Below are positions 1 through 9,130 of a stretch of DNA of 64,000 nucleotides, in pieces (the first letter of the stretch is position 1; the number at the start of each line of letters is the position of its first letter). The notes under the pieces were generated by a model that ran no database searches, had not been told where the DNA came from, and saw nothing but the letters and a program-made list of their open reading frames with translations. The stretch lies in the NCBI RefSeq assembly GCF_011046735.1, contig NZ_CP049258.1:2560001-2624000 (forward strand). The letters run 5' to 3'. Origin of the DNA: Nordella sp. HKS 07. GTDB taxonomy: Bacteria > Pseudomonadota > Alphaproteobacteria > Rhizobiales > Aestuariivirgaceae. The translations under genes were made by a program, and so were the position numbers.

Positions 1-101
1 ATGCGACGTGTGCGTTGATTGTCCAGTAAGCCCTCGTCAACTACCTTCGAAATGTCGCGACTGATGGTAAAGATAGTGACGCGCTGCAAGGCGTGCTTCA
101 T
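1..101 (-). CDS. possible 5' end of a gene leaving the window
   Basis: An ATG-started frame runs leftwards from 101 to the window edge without a stop (33 codons). I do not recognise the peptide and see no strong ribosome binding site. It could be chance. Confidence 0.2.
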   Translation of the reverse strand, partial: MKHALQRVTIFTISRDISKVVDEGLLDNQRTRR

Positions 102-162
102 TCCATGCGGCCAGCGATGACAGGATGGCCGTGGCACGGTATGGTTCCGCGTCGTGTGCCCT

Positions 163-849
163 CTATTCGCGGCCGGCGCATTGCCAAGTGCCTGGGGCAA
201 CCATAGTTGCTGGCAATTTGGTCATTGCGTTACCGCAGGCCCCGTTGAGTTGTGCTTCAGCCAGATTGACTGCTTCCGACAAGTCCGTGTCGCGCAAATC
301 GGCAAATAGCAGTGTTGCATTTTTCATATTGGCCTCAGTGAGCTTTGCGCGCCGCAAGTCGGCACGACCCAGAAATGCTCCACTCAGATCCGCGCGGGTC
401 AAGTCAGCTCCAATAAGAATGGTTCGTCCCAGCGCCGCCTTCTGCACGTTGGTTCCGATAAGTATCGCTTCCGTTAAGTTGGCGCGATCGAGACTCGCTC
501 CTTCAAGCCTGGCATCGCGAAGATCAGCGCCGGCGAGCAACGCTCGATCAAGCGTCGCCTTTTCAAGGACTGCGCCAGTCAACATGGCCCCCTTGAGCTG
601 CGCGCGGGAAAGATTTGTCTTACTCAGATTAGCGCCGATGAAAATGGCGCCCGTAAGGTCGCTCCGGCTGAGATCGGCATTTTCCAAGTTGGCGCCTCGA
701 AAGTCATATCCCGCCATCATGCGGTTCACCTTCGAACAGCCCGACCAATTCACCCCGGGAGCGGGATAGTCGGAGCAACCGGCCAAGCCTGCCCGCGGCG
801 CGGCGCCAAATGTCACCACCATAAACAGCGCAATTGCCCAGCGACGCAC
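163..849 (-). CDS. pentapeptide-repeat lipoprotein
   Basis: The 228-residue product starts with a basic, hydrophobic signal segment that ends in a lipobox-like LAGC around residues 22-25, so it is probably a lipid-anchored periplasmic protein. From about residue 50 to 200 it consists of A(D/N)LxxA-type five-residue repeats (for example GANLENADLSRSDL). These are known to fold as a right-handed quadrilateral beta-helix. No catalytic domain is visible. Such repeats act in protein or DNA-gyrase binding in some families, but nothing here points to a partner. The gene stands alone, divergent from the ABC membrane protein to its right. Confidence 0.8.
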   Translation of the reverse strand: MRRWAIALFMVVTFGAAPRAGLAGCSDYPAPGVNWSGCSKVNRMMAGYDFRGANLENADLSRSDLTGAIFIGANLSKTNLSRAQLKGAMLTGAVLEKATLDRALLAGADLRDARLEGASLDRANLTEAILIGTNVQKAALGRTILIGADLTRADLSGAFLGRADLRRAKLTEANMKNATLLFADLRDTDLSEAVNLAEAQLNGACGNAMTKLPATMVAPGTWQCAGRE

Positions 850-972
850 GCGAATTCTCCTATCTTCAATATTACAAGATTTCTCCCGCTGTTTGTCGTC
901 GTAATCATAGCGCCACTTGCCATTATCCCCAAATAGGCATATCTGCCGAAGATCCAGTTCTCAGAGGTTACG

Positions 973-1977
973 ATGGTGCTTGCGCACAGTCATGGGATGA
1001 GTTCGGGGATACCGGTCGGCGCGTTATACCGCTATGTTTGGCACACGAGCCAATCCTCGCAAATACTTATCTGTATACTGACGATGGTACTGGCGCCGCT
1101 TCCGATGGCGTACCTCGAACTGCAGCGGCGCATGGTCGATGAGGCAGTTACGCAGCGAAACTTGCGTCTGCTGACGATGCTCGGCGCTGCCTATCTTGCT
1201 GTAATCTGCGTAAAATGCGCGTTCAAGTATACTCTCAACATGACAAAGGGTATCGCAATCGAAACAATCGCCCGCGATATCCGCCGCCGCGTGATGGTAA
1301 AGGCAATCGAGATGTCCGGAGGGGCAAAGAAGTCACGAAGCCAGGTGACTGGTGCAACACTAGTCTCGATATTATCTGCGGAAACAGAAGATATGAGCGG
1401 CTTTGCTGGCGATGCCTTCGCGGTTCCGATGCTCAGCGGTGGTACCATACTCTACGTGGTCGGCTATCTCCTATGGGTGCAGCCTGAGATCGCCATGCTC
1501 GCGATAGTCGTTTATCTCCCCCAGATGGTGCTAGTGCCAAGCGTACAGCATAAGATTAACCGATTGGCTCGCCTGCGGATCAGACTTACGCGGTTCCTTG
1601 GTCATATTGCTGAGCATGGCGACGAGCGGCATGAACGGATTCTTCGAAATGCCGGAAGCGCGCTCATCGATCGACTCTATCGAGTGCGCGTCTGGATTTA
1701 CTTGCGAAAATATTTCCTCTCCGAACTTGGGAATTTTCTTGCAAACCTTGGGCCGTTGATAGTGGTAACCGTTGGGGGCTATCTCGTCATCACTGGCAAA
1801 ACCGAGGTCGGAACGCTCGTCGTATTCATTTCCGGACTACAACGGATCGCGGATCCATGGGACGAATTAGTTAATTTTTACCGCGCCATCTCCAATACCT
1901 CTGTAGCCTACGCAATGGTCAGTAGCAAACTCGGACCCATGCAGGGAGACTACTATGCCAGGCAAGCGAGAAACTGA
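973..1977 (+). CDS. ABC exporter transmembrane domain protein lacking an ATPase
   Basis: The 334-residue protein has the layout of a type-1 ABC exporter membrane domain. Several hydrophobic segments are visible at about residues 30-48, 65-85, 150-190 and 255-290. It ends before any nucleotide-binding domain: there is no Walker A, LSGGQ or Walker B, and no ATPase gene follows. It may be a half-transporter whose ATPase lies elsewhere, or a truncated gene. The frame is undamaged over its length. Its last 23 bases overlap a remnant regulator gene. Base composition looks less GC-rich than the metabolic genes further right, which fits acquired DNA. Confidence 0.6.
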   Translation: MVLAHSHGMSSGIPVGALYRYVWHTSQSSQILICILTMVLAPLPMAYLELQRRMVDEAVTQRNLRLLTMLGAAYLAVICVKCAFKYTLNMTKGIAIETIARDIRRRVMVKAIEMSGGAKKSRSQVTGATLVSILSAETEDMSGFAGDAFAVPMLSGGTILYVVGYLLWVQPEIAMLAIVVYLPQMVLVPSVQHKINRLARLRIRLTRFLGHIAEHGDERHERILRNAGSALIDRLYRVRVWIYLRKYFLSELGNFLANLGPLIVVTVGGYLVITGKTEVGTLVVFISGLQRIADPWDELVNFYRAISNTSVAYAMVSSKLGPMQGDYYARQARN

Positions 1978-2248
1978 TCATGAAGTCCAGCAGAGGGATC
2001 GCGCCTGGTCGCCGATTGTTAGAACCACGATGGGCAGACGGTCACTGTCCCTCAAGTGTCCAGATATAGCCGACTATCCGGGGCTGACAATCGATACCGT
2101 CAGCCGGCAGCTGACCCGGGTCAAGGCGGCAGAGATCATCAGTATGATCGACACGCGCGCGTTCGAAGTGCCTGATATCGCGTCTCTGGCTAAAGTTGCT
2201 CGCTCTATTCATACCGCGGGCGGAAAGCCAGAAGCCGCGAGCGATTAA
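1955..2248 (+). pseudogene. Crp/Fnr (FixK-like) regulator, C-terminal remnant
   Basis: From about residue 35 the frame encodes a helix-turn-helix typical of the Crp/Fnr C-terminus: DIADYPGLTIDTVSRQLTR, then a short recognition tail. The cyclic-nucleotide-binding or iron-sulfur N-terminal half is absent, and the first 30 residues are unlike the family. I read it as the 3' remnant of a FixK-like gene joined to the end of the ABC membrane gene. It could still make a small DNA-binding peptide, but no good start signal is visible. Confidence 0.6.
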
Positions 2249-2279
2249 GGTCTCATGACGATTAATGGGAGACGCTACC

Positions 2280-2675
2280 ATGGTTGAACAAGAACTGAGC
2301 GTTCAACAGAAACGTGAAGTTGAGAAGAAGCAAGAACGCACGATACCTGCACGCGTATTCTTGCCGGTGACCGATATCTTCGAGACCGACGAAGCCCTGA
2401 CAGTGGTTCTGGAGATGCCCGGCGTTGACAAGCAGAACGTGGACGTCATGGTCGAGAATGATGTTTTGACAATCGAGGGGCGGATTGACTTTTCAAAATA
2501 CCAGGAGTTGCAACCAGTCTATACCGAATACAACATTGGCAATTATGCTCGCAGCTTCGAGATCTCGAGCAAGATCAAACAAGACGGAATCAGCGCAGAG
2601 CTGAAAGATGGCGTGATGACGCTCGTTCTGCCCAAAGCCGACACAGCAAAAGCTCGGAAGATTAAGGTGGGTTGA
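2280..2675 (+). CDS. Hsp20/alpha-crystallin family small heat-shock protein
   Basis: The 131-residue product carries an alpha-crystallin domain. It opens with PVTDIFETDEALTVVLEMPG, continues through a DVLTIEGR strand, and closes with GVMTLVLPK followed by a basic tail. Members form oligomers that hold unfolding proteins for refolding by DnaK. I chose the ATG at 2280 because GGGAG lies about 9 bases upstream; an in-frame ATG at 2265 lacks such a site. Rhizobial Hsp20 genes often come in pairs, but no second copy follows here. Confidence 0.85.
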   Translation: MVEQELSVQQKREVEKKQERTIPARVFLPVTDIFETDEALTVVLEMPGVDKQNVDVMVENDVLTIEGRIDFSKYQELQPVYTEYNIGNYARSFEISSKIKQDGISAELKDGVMTLVLPKADTAKARKIKVG

Positions 2676-3103
2676 TTTACAGAAAGCACGCAACAGCGCT
2701 CATATATGCTGACCCATGGGCTACCCTCGATGAGGGCGAAGCCGCTTGTTTGATGAGTATGCAGAGGATGCCGTGATGTGCTTCTGCGGGCGGCAGCAGT
2801 AAGCGATCATCACGCTGGACCGTCGCGATCGAGATTAGCCCCTTATCCGATCCATTGCGTTGCTTATGATCTACCTGGCACGAGCATCCGCCGAAGACGT
2901 CACAACCATTGAGCATCGGCTGCCTGTTCATAGGCCTGCACCTTTTCATCGAATCGACTGGAGGTGTTCCAGCGCATTACGAGATCACTCATAGGGCCAT
3001 GAGCCAGCTGCCGCCATGAGGGTTGTAAGCACGATGGTAAATGCATTGTTGCCGCTTCGAACCAGAGAGCGGCATGGCATTTCTTGCGGAAACCAGTTCC
3101 CGT
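2676..3103. other. 428 bp without a convincing gene
   Basis: Open frames on both strands here give low-complexity, unrecognisable peptides without start signals. I see no RNA gene, repeat or terminator. Confidence 0.5.
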
Positions 3104-3685
3104 TCAGCTAGTCGGAAGTTCAGTCCACCACTTCGGCCATTTGACCTTGTGTGGCACGCGTGTGGCTCGGAGCACGATCTGCTGTTCTTCGCGGGTAAGA
3201 CGGCGCTCGCCAAGGCGCGCCAAAGCCGCTTCGACAAGCCAGGGCTCGAGCAGAATGCGGGCGGTGTCGCGATAACCATCAATCAGCTTTGCCATGCGCA
3301 ACGGCTCGAGCGCCGAATTCACGCTGCCGGGAGCGACAAACCGCACTCTAACCGCCAACTTACCAGGCTGATCAATAATTCGCTTGTCCCTCAGTTCGTC
3401 AAGCGCGCGAATGGTTGCGCGGGCAGCAGCGCTGTCACCCTCGAGCCCACGCTTGGTGATTTGCAAAAGAAAGGCTTCCGCTGCGGTGACGCACCGCTCG
3501 GCTCCGGCCTCGCGGACGGTTACCATCTGACCAAGAACCGCATCATAAGGGGCCTGCCGATGACGGCCCTTTGGCCGACCGCGAGGATTGCCGCTCTGAC
3601 CTTTCCGAAAACGCGTCGACGGTGGGGGATTGCGATAGCCGATTTTCTCGGATTTAGGGAACTCGTCTCGATCCTCTCCCGTCAT
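3104..3685 (-). CDS. DUF5681 domain protein (second copy of the pair)
   Basis: The 193-residue protein has the DUF5681 signature near its N-terminus: a YRNPPPSTRFRKGQSGNPRG motif rich in Gly, Arg and Pro. A helical region and a basic C-terminus follow. The function of the family is unknown; it is common in rhizobial mobile DNA. Its ATG overlaps the stop of the upstream DUF5681 gene (ATGA), so it is probably translationally coupled and part of a unit with the methyltransferase. Confidence 0.75.
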   Translation of the reverse strand: MTGEDRDEFPKSEKIGYRNPPPSTRFRKGQSGNPRGRPKGRHRQAPYDAVLGQMVTVREAGAERCVTAAEAFLLQITKRGLEGDSAAARATIRALDELRDKRIIDQPGKLAVRVRFVAPGSVNSALEPLRMAKLIDGYRDTARILLEPWLVEAALARLGERRLTREEQQIVLRATRVPHKVKWPKWWTELPTS

Positions 3686-4248
3686 TTATCGACGCCCTCG
3701 GGCAGCTTGAGTGTTCCGTCATCATGCGTACAGCGACGGATCTCCTCGATATCTTTCTTTGTCAGCGCCGTCGCGCCGCGTCGACGCCGGAGGGCGGCCT
3801 TGACCGCCCAACTTTCCAGCCGAAGCGGCGGACGATTATCTCCTTTGTGTGGGTACAGCTCAGGCACCTCGCGGGCGATACCGAGCAGCACAAGGGCCTG
3901 ATCAGCGTTGTCGGGATCCCCGGCCGCGTAGAGAATGGACACCTTGGGCTCGCGCGCCGGCTCATTCTTGGCCAGCCACTGCTCCCGCTTCTGGATCCAG
4001 CCCATAACTTCCCGGATTGCCATGCGTTTGCCGGCGAGGGCTTCCTGATAGGTGCGCTGTTGAAGGGCTTCCTCGACCGTAATCTCTTGCGGGACACCAT
4101 TGCGAGATGCCTTGAGCGTCCTGTTGATGATGATGTCAAAGGCGGAGTTAGATCCGTCCGGTCGCTGCCTTGGCCGGCCACCGGGATTGCCGCTTTGGCC
4201 CTTTTGGAACCAGCCCCGGTTTGATGAAGGTTGCTGCTTCTTGGTCAT
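3682..4248 (-). CDS. DUF5681 domain protein (first copy of the pair)
   Basis: The 188-residue product begins with a basic N-terminus and the motif GWFQKGQSGNPGGRPRQRP, the DUF5681 hallmark. A helical segment and a C-terminal Arg-rich stretch (AALRRRRGATALTKKD) follow. The two DUF5681 proteins share the motif but are otherwise diverged. The start codon overlaps the stop of the methyltransferase gene by ATGA, and its own stop overlaps the next start in the same way. Function unknown; I infer DNA or RNA binding only from the basic composition. Confidence 0.75.
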   Translation of the reverse strand: MTKKQQPSSNRGWFQKGQSGNPGGRPRQRPDGSNSAFDIIINRTLKASRNGVPQEITVEEALQQRTYQEALAGKRMAIREVMGWIQKREQWLAKNEPAREPKVSILYAAGDPDNADQALVLLGIAREVPELYPHKGDNRPPLRLESWAVKAALRRRRGATALTKKDIEEIRRCTHDDGTLKLPEGVDK

Positions 4249-5525
4249 CTGTCATTCCGTTCGAGTACCGGCTCGCGGCCAGTGCGCTCGGACCAGCGGG
4301 TGATCGCTACATCGACATAGGCGGGGTCGAACTCGATGCCCCGAAACCGTCGTCCCGTGCGTTCGGCCGCAATCAGCGTCGTTCCTGAACCCAGAAAGAG
4401 GTCAAGAACCAGGTCGCCCCGGCGGGTGACGTCCTGAATGGCATCGGCGACCAGCCCCGTCGGCTTCACTGTTGGATGCAGCGCCAGGTCCTCCCTTCGA
4501 CTGCCTTTCAGGGAGTTCACTGAGGCATAGTCCCACACATTCGTCCTGTTGCGACCATGCTTGCCCAGCTCGACATTGTTGAGATGTGCCGTGGCCCCGA
4601 CCCGATACACAAAGACCAGCTCATGCTTCGAGCGGTAAAGTGATCCCATGCCGGCATTGGACTTATTCCAGATGCAGAGATTGAGCAGGGCGCCATAGAG
4701 CCCGCGTCCGGCGGCCGATACCTCGTCCATATGCCGCCAATCCATGCAGACAAAGTGCACAGCACCGTCCCGGGACATATTGACCGCCGTGCCCAGGGTA
4801 TCGAGTAGAAAACCGCGGAACTCCCCCTCGTTCATTTCCCCCGAGGCCATGGCAAATTCGCGGTGGCTCCCCTTCGAGACGGCGTGGCCGCTAATCTTCA
4901 CATTGTAGGGCGGATCCATGAAGGCGGCATCCACCCTGCTACCCTCGCCAACCACTCGCTGGACGAAGTCCCGATCGCGGGCGTCGCCGCATCCCACTCG
5001 ATGGTCACCGAGGATCCATATTTCGCCTGGCCGGGTCCGAGGTATGGCCGGCACTACCGGTACGGCCTCATCGTCCGGGTCTTCCGACCCTTGCAGGATG
5101 ACGTCGATTTCTCCGACGGAAAAGCCGGTCAGGGTGGGATCGATGGTGACGTCGAGCGCAGCCAGCTCGGTGAGCTCCTCTTTGAGGATTTCCAGGTCCC
5201 ATCCCGCATTGAGAGCAATCTTGTTGTCGGCGATCCGAAGGGCCCGCTTCTGGTCTTCCGAGAGCCCGGCGATCTCGATGACCGGAACCGCGCCGAGTCC
5301 CAAAGCCTTTGCCGCCAGCAATCGGCCGTGGCCGGCGATGAGCTGGGAGTCAGGATCGACCAGGATTGGGTTCGTAAAGCCGAAGGCCGTTATCGAGGCC
5401 TGGATCTGCTCGATCTGTCGCCTGGAATGGGTGCGTGCGTTGCGGGGATCTGGGAGAAGGCTGCCGGGAGGTCGGTAGGTTATGGCGAGGCGGTGAAGAG
5501 GGGCCGTCGATATATCCGCTGTCAT
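4245..5525 (-). CDS. ParB-like domain fused to DNA N4/N6 methyltransferase
   Basis: The product is about 426 residues. Residues 15-100 form a ParB/Srx-like domain (DPRNARTHSRRQIEQI, IAGHGRLLAAK). The second half is an amino-methyltransferase with the catalytic DPPY box (AAFMDPPYNVKIS) before the AdoMet-binding FxGxG box (DLFLGSGTTLIAAE), as in the beta class. It should methylate adenine or cytosine in DNA. No restriction enzyme gene is adjacent, so it is an orphan methylase, typical of rhizobial prophage-like loci. I placed the start at the ATG at 5525; the frame can extend to a TTG at 5561. It leads a three-gene coupled unit with two DUF5681 genes. Confidence 0.88.
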   Translation of the reverse strand: MTADISTAPLHRLAITYRPPGSLLPDPRNARTHSRRQIEQIQASITAFGFTNPILVDPDSQLIAGHGRLLAAKALGLGAVPVIEIAGLSEDQKRALRIADNKIALNAGWDLEILKEELTELAALDVTIDPTLTGFSVGEIDVILQGSEDPDDEAVPVVPAIPRTRPGEIWILGDHRVGCGDARDRDFVQRVVGEGSRVDAAFMDPPYNVKISGHAVSKGSHREFAMASGEMNEGEFRGFLLDTLGTAVNMSRDGAVHFVCMDWRHMDEVSAAGRGLYGALLNLCIWNKSNAGMGSLYRSKHELVFVYRVGATAHLNNVELGKHGRNRTNVWDYASVNSLKGSRREDLALHPTVKPTGLVADAIQDVTRRGDLVLDLFLGSGTTLIAAERTGRRFRGIEFDPAYVDVAITRWSERTGREPVLERNDR

Positions 5526-6277
5526 GGGCGAGATATATGAAACGCGGACACACAAGTTCAAGGGATTCGAGCGGGGGTATCCACAACCTGCTGTGTGGTA
5601 ACAGGCACTAAATTACCTGATAACGGCCTTGAGCGTCCTGATATCGGCCTTAAATCACCTGTTCCGGCGAATAACAGGAAGGGGGTTTTCCGGAGACGCA
5701 AACCATTGACATCAGGCTCTAAATTGAACTAGGCCGCGCACAAACGTCCCGCCGAAGGGCCGTTTTTCCTGATATTTGACGGAATTTCCCTGTTCTGAGG
5801 CGGTAGCCCGCCGAGACCGGTTCGCATGAGACTGCGTCCGCCACCACTTTTCAAATCAAATATTTAGCTTTGATAAGACCGTCGGTCGAAGGATGCTAGC
5901 CACCAGGTAGCCTTAGTGTTTTAAGGCGCACGCCTGGAACGCGTGTATATCGTGAAAGGTTTCGGATTCCGGCGATTTGGTTTGAGAGCCCCTCGAATAG
6001 GCGCTCACCGTCCTCGCACCCGGCAGTCGAGTGGTCCGCGGATTGGTTCGGAAGATTCGGCCAGGCTGCGCAGATTGTGCAGTTATTGAGGAGTAGGTCT
6101 GAAAAGCGAGTCACAGACTGCCAAGAAGGTTGAGGGCTGCTCCACTACCTGCGAGCCCGAAAAACGGCGGAACGGGCTGACGGGGAGTTCGCGCGGGGCA
6201 TTGTGCGGCCGGGACCTTAGCGCTTGTTGACACCATTTGCGCTGGCGTGTCAGCCTGAGGCGAGGGCAGGAAAAAAC
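5526..6277. other. 752 bp gene-free stretch upstream of the methyltransferase unit
   Basis: Apart from the 21-bp-period repeats, this stretch holds a further CCTGATATTTGACGG near 5768. A short unrecognised frame on the - strand (5896-6114) has no family resemblance. No RNA gene is seen. Confidence 0.5.
5616..5678. repeat. three direct repeats with 21-bp period
   Basis: CCTGATAACGGCCTT at 5616, CCTGATATCGGCCTT at 5637 and a weaker CCTGTTCCGGCG at 5658 are spaced exactly 21 bp apart, two helical turns. They lie about 90 bp upstream of the methyltransferase start. This is iteron- or operator-like. Confidence 0.55.
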
Positions 6278-7091
6278 ATGAGAAATCTACTCGCCACGAT
6301 GGTCGTGGGGCTCTTTGTGGCTCTGCCTAGCTCGGATAGTATTGCCGATCCACATCCGAAGGGCTTTTCCAACCACCGCTTCAATGCCGTAAGGCCGGTG
6401 ACCAAAGGCGGGGTGACGACGTTCCGGATTCAGGACAAGCAGTGCAGCAAAGTTGACTACGGTGACGGGCGAGGTGAAAGCGACTGCTATAATGGAAATG
6501 TGCGTTCGATCTTGATTTACCCAACCTGATGCTCGACTGAACTCGGCTTTAGAGTATCACTTCGACATTTGGATTGATCCATCGCTCTCCTACGGCGGCT
6601 TCTACAACGACCACTCCATAGGATTCTTGGAGGACGCGCTTGACAGCCGACTGCGGATCGCAAGTTGGGAGGGCCCTTACCTCCACAATTTTCTCTATAT
6701 GTTGAAAGTCGACACCATCCACGGCATTACGTTCCTCGGCAATCAATGCCAGCCGAAGGAACGATTTGGTCAGTGGGTCTCATTTTCGATGAAGGTGCGC
6801 TGGACTACGGACAAGCATGGATGGATCAAGGTCAGTTGTGACGACAAGGTCATCTATTCGGCAGAGGCCGTTGCGACAAATCAGGCACCCCACTGCTACA
6901 TCAATAATCAATGCGAGCCGGGTGTAAAAAAGAATCCGAAGCGGATCATTTTTGTCGTCGGCCCTGTGATGGCTGGTTTTGGTTATGAATGGAAGAAGTA
7001 CGGCAAGCAATCTCAATTCACCGACATTCAGCCTGAGGGAATTACGATCAAGATGCGCAATATGGCGGTAACCAAGATTGCCCAGCCATAG
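6278..7091 (+). pseudogene. heparin-lyase-like polysaccharide lyase, frameshifted
   Basis: The first frame (6278-6529) has a signal peptide (MRNLLATMVVGLFVAL) and a lyase-like N-terminus with the GDGRGESDC segment. It stops at about 6529. The matching continuation (LEYHFDIWIDPS) resumes in another frame just after the stop and runs to 7091 with FGQWVSFSMKVRW and later strands. Together they make one jelly-roll lyase-like protein of the heparin lyase I type, broken near 6500-6540. The upstream AGGGCAGG and ATG at 6278 give a good start. I cannot tell a real mutation from a sequence error. Confidence 0.6.
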
Positions 7092-7325
7092 CGTTCGCGT
7101 CATCTGGGAGGCAGCCATGCTGTACATGATGGCTTTGGTCACTAGACTAGCCTGGCTGCTTCGATAACCTTCGACCATGTGGCGCGGGTGACGTGCCTTT
7201 CCATTGTCCCCGCAAATCCATGATCGGTAATCCGCCGGTATGGATCACATGTGTCAGCCCTAGCGCGGCCAACCCGGCACACAGTCCGGTAAGTGGATCT
7301 GATGTTTGCGAGCGGATAAAACTCG

Positions 7326-8426
7326 ATGAGGTTTGTGCGACCGACCACATTCTGGCTGGCCGTCTCGGCGGTCGCCCTGGTTTCGCTCGTTCTACTACGT
7401 CAGATCCTGTTGCCGTTCGTCGTCGGTGCGTTGCTCGCCTACCTGTTGGTGCCGGCGGTCGATCGGCTGGAACGACTCGGGATAAATCGTTCGGCTGCCG
7501 CTCTCGCGGTGGTCATCCCGCTCGTTGCCGGCTTCGTTGCCTTCCTCCTCGTTATGCTGCCGCTCCTCATTGGCGAGATCAGGTTCTTCGCCCGGGAATT
7601 CCCCCATTATGTGACGCGGCTTCAGCAGCTCGCTGCCGAGGCAAGCGGTCCGTGGATCCACAGCGTCCTTGGGAGCGAGATTCCAATCGAACAGTCCACC
7701 GCCGAGGTCGCGAGGACGATGAGCGACAATTGGCTCGACGACTTCCTTGGGTCTCTGTGGTCGAGCGGACTGGCGCTGATCTCCCTGCTATCGCTGCTGA
7801 TCATTACCCCCATCATCGCGATCTACCTGGCCATTGATTGGCAGCGCATGATAGCCACGATCCTGGACTGGTTTCCGCCCGAGCACCGCAGGGACGTACG
7901 TGCCCTTGGCAGTGAAATTCATGAAGCCGTCGCGGGATTCGTACGCGGCCAGGTCCTCATTTGCCTCGTACTGGCCGTGCTCTATGCCTCGGCCTTGCAG
8001 GCGCTAGGGCTCAAACATGCTATCGTGATCGGTATCGCGGCGGGTCTCATCAGTTTCGTCCCTTACCTTGGTGCTGCGACTGGTTTCATGGTTTCGGTGT
8101 GTGTCGCGATCGCGCAGTTCTGGCCGAACTGGGTACCCGTCACTCTTGTCGGCGGTGTCTTCATCATTGGGGAGATGGTTGCTGACTACGTGCTGTCACC
8201 GCGACTGATCGGCCGCCGCGTGAAGCTCAATCCAGTCTGGATGATATTCGCCCTGTTCGCATTCGGATGGCTGTTCGGATTTATCGGAGTCCTGGTGGCA
8301 ATTCCAGTCGCAGCCTCGTTGGGCGTAATCCTGCGTTTCGTGCTTCGGGAGTCACTGGCGAATGCAGTCCCCAAGGCATCGGCAGGCACGCCTTCGGAAA
8401 GTGATGCGCACGGCCCGAAGCGGTGA
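7326..8426 (+). CDS. AI-2E family (PerM-like) membrane transporter
   Basis: The 366-residue integral membrane protein shows about eight hydrophobic helices. It has the family layout: an N-terminal pair around residues 10-90, a soluble loop (110-150), and a C-terminal block containing ISFVPYLGAATGF and SPRLIGRRVKLNPVWMI. Family members have been linked to autoinducer-2 export or ion transport, but the substrate of this one cannot be read from sequence. It appears to be a single gene. Confidence 0.85.
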   Translation: MRFVRPTTFWLAVSAVALVSLVLLRQILLPFVVGALLAYLLVPAVDRLERLGINRSAAALAVVIPLVAGFVAFLLVMLPLLIGEIRFFAREFPHYVTRLQQLAAEASGPWIHSVLGSEIPIEQSTAEVARTMSDNWLDDFLGSLWSSGLALISLLSLLIITPIIAIYLAIDWQRMIATILDWFPPEHRRDVRALGSEIHEAVAGFVRGQVLICLVLAVLYASALQALGLKHAIVIGIAAGLISFVPYLGAATGFMVSVCVAIAQFWPNWVPVTLVGGVFIIGEMVADYVLSPRLIGRRVKLNPVWMIFALFAFGWLFGFIGVLVAIPVAASLGVILRFVLRESLANAVPKASAGTPSESDAHGPKR

Positions 8427-8510
8427 CGACCGTCTCGACCGCGTCGACGGGATAGCTAGGCGCTGGAACTGACAGCCGCCTGTGCTATGGAACGAACGGG
8501 GAGCATTTCC

Positions 8511-8733
8511 ATGTCACGTTCGCGCAGGAAGACGGCGATATTCGGCATCACCACAGCCGAAAGCGACAAGCGGTTCAAACAGGCTGAGCATCGCCGTGAG
8601 CGGCGTGCCGTGAAGGTACTGGTGAAAGCCGGAGAAGAACCGCTCGCGCCAAAAGCCTTCGGCGATCCTTGACGGCGAGAAGGATGGCAAGCGGTGGCTC
8701 CGCGTGCCGACCCCGAAATTGATGCGAAAATAG
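8511..8733 (+). pseudogene. small conserved hypothetical protein, frameshifted
   Basis: The ATG at 8511 opens MSRSRRKTAIFGITTAESDK, a start I associate with a short conserved rhizobial protein. The frame stops at 8670 after FGDP. The expected ending (GEKDGKRWLRVPTPKLMRK) continues in another frame up to the TAG at 8731-8733. One inserted base, or two lost, near 8668-8675 explains it. Function unknown. Confidence 0.5.
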
Positions 8734-8903
8734 CTCAGGCCGGATGCGGGCGTTGTCCCAGCAATTGGAGATCCCGCAATTTACATGCGAGTGAACAGAG
8801 ATTGTTCGTAAGGTACCGGGCAGCTCGGTCAGCAAAAGCGCCTGTTGACGCGGGATTCTTGCGAAAATCGGGGTCGATTTTTTCGCATCGCACGCTATGT
8901 GCT

Positions 8904-9065
8904 GAACGCGAAGTTCCTGATATCAGGCGGCTCGCACCGACAGGAACTTTGCGTTCAAAAGCACACTAGAATCATTGAGTTTTCTAGTGCCTTTCCGAAT
9001 CCGAAGTTCGCGCAGAAGGTCCCCGCTGGCTGTGGCGAATCTCGGATTCGGGACACTAGGGAACT
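8904..9065. repeat. nested inverted-repeat element
   Basis: GAACGCGAAGTTCCTG at 8904-8919 pairs with CAGGAACTTTGCGTTC at 8941-8956 (one mismatch). A second dyad (CACTAGAA/TTCTAGTG) and a third (AATCCGA/TCGGATT) follow, and a further CACTAG occurs near 9054. The rest of 8734-9130 holds no gene. I read it as a dispersed hairpin repeat. Confidence 0.5.
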
Positions 9066-9130
9066 AACGCGCCTCCGATGAATTGATCAAGAGCTCGGAT
9101 GCGTCGATCACCTCGAGGAGCGCTGTGCAT

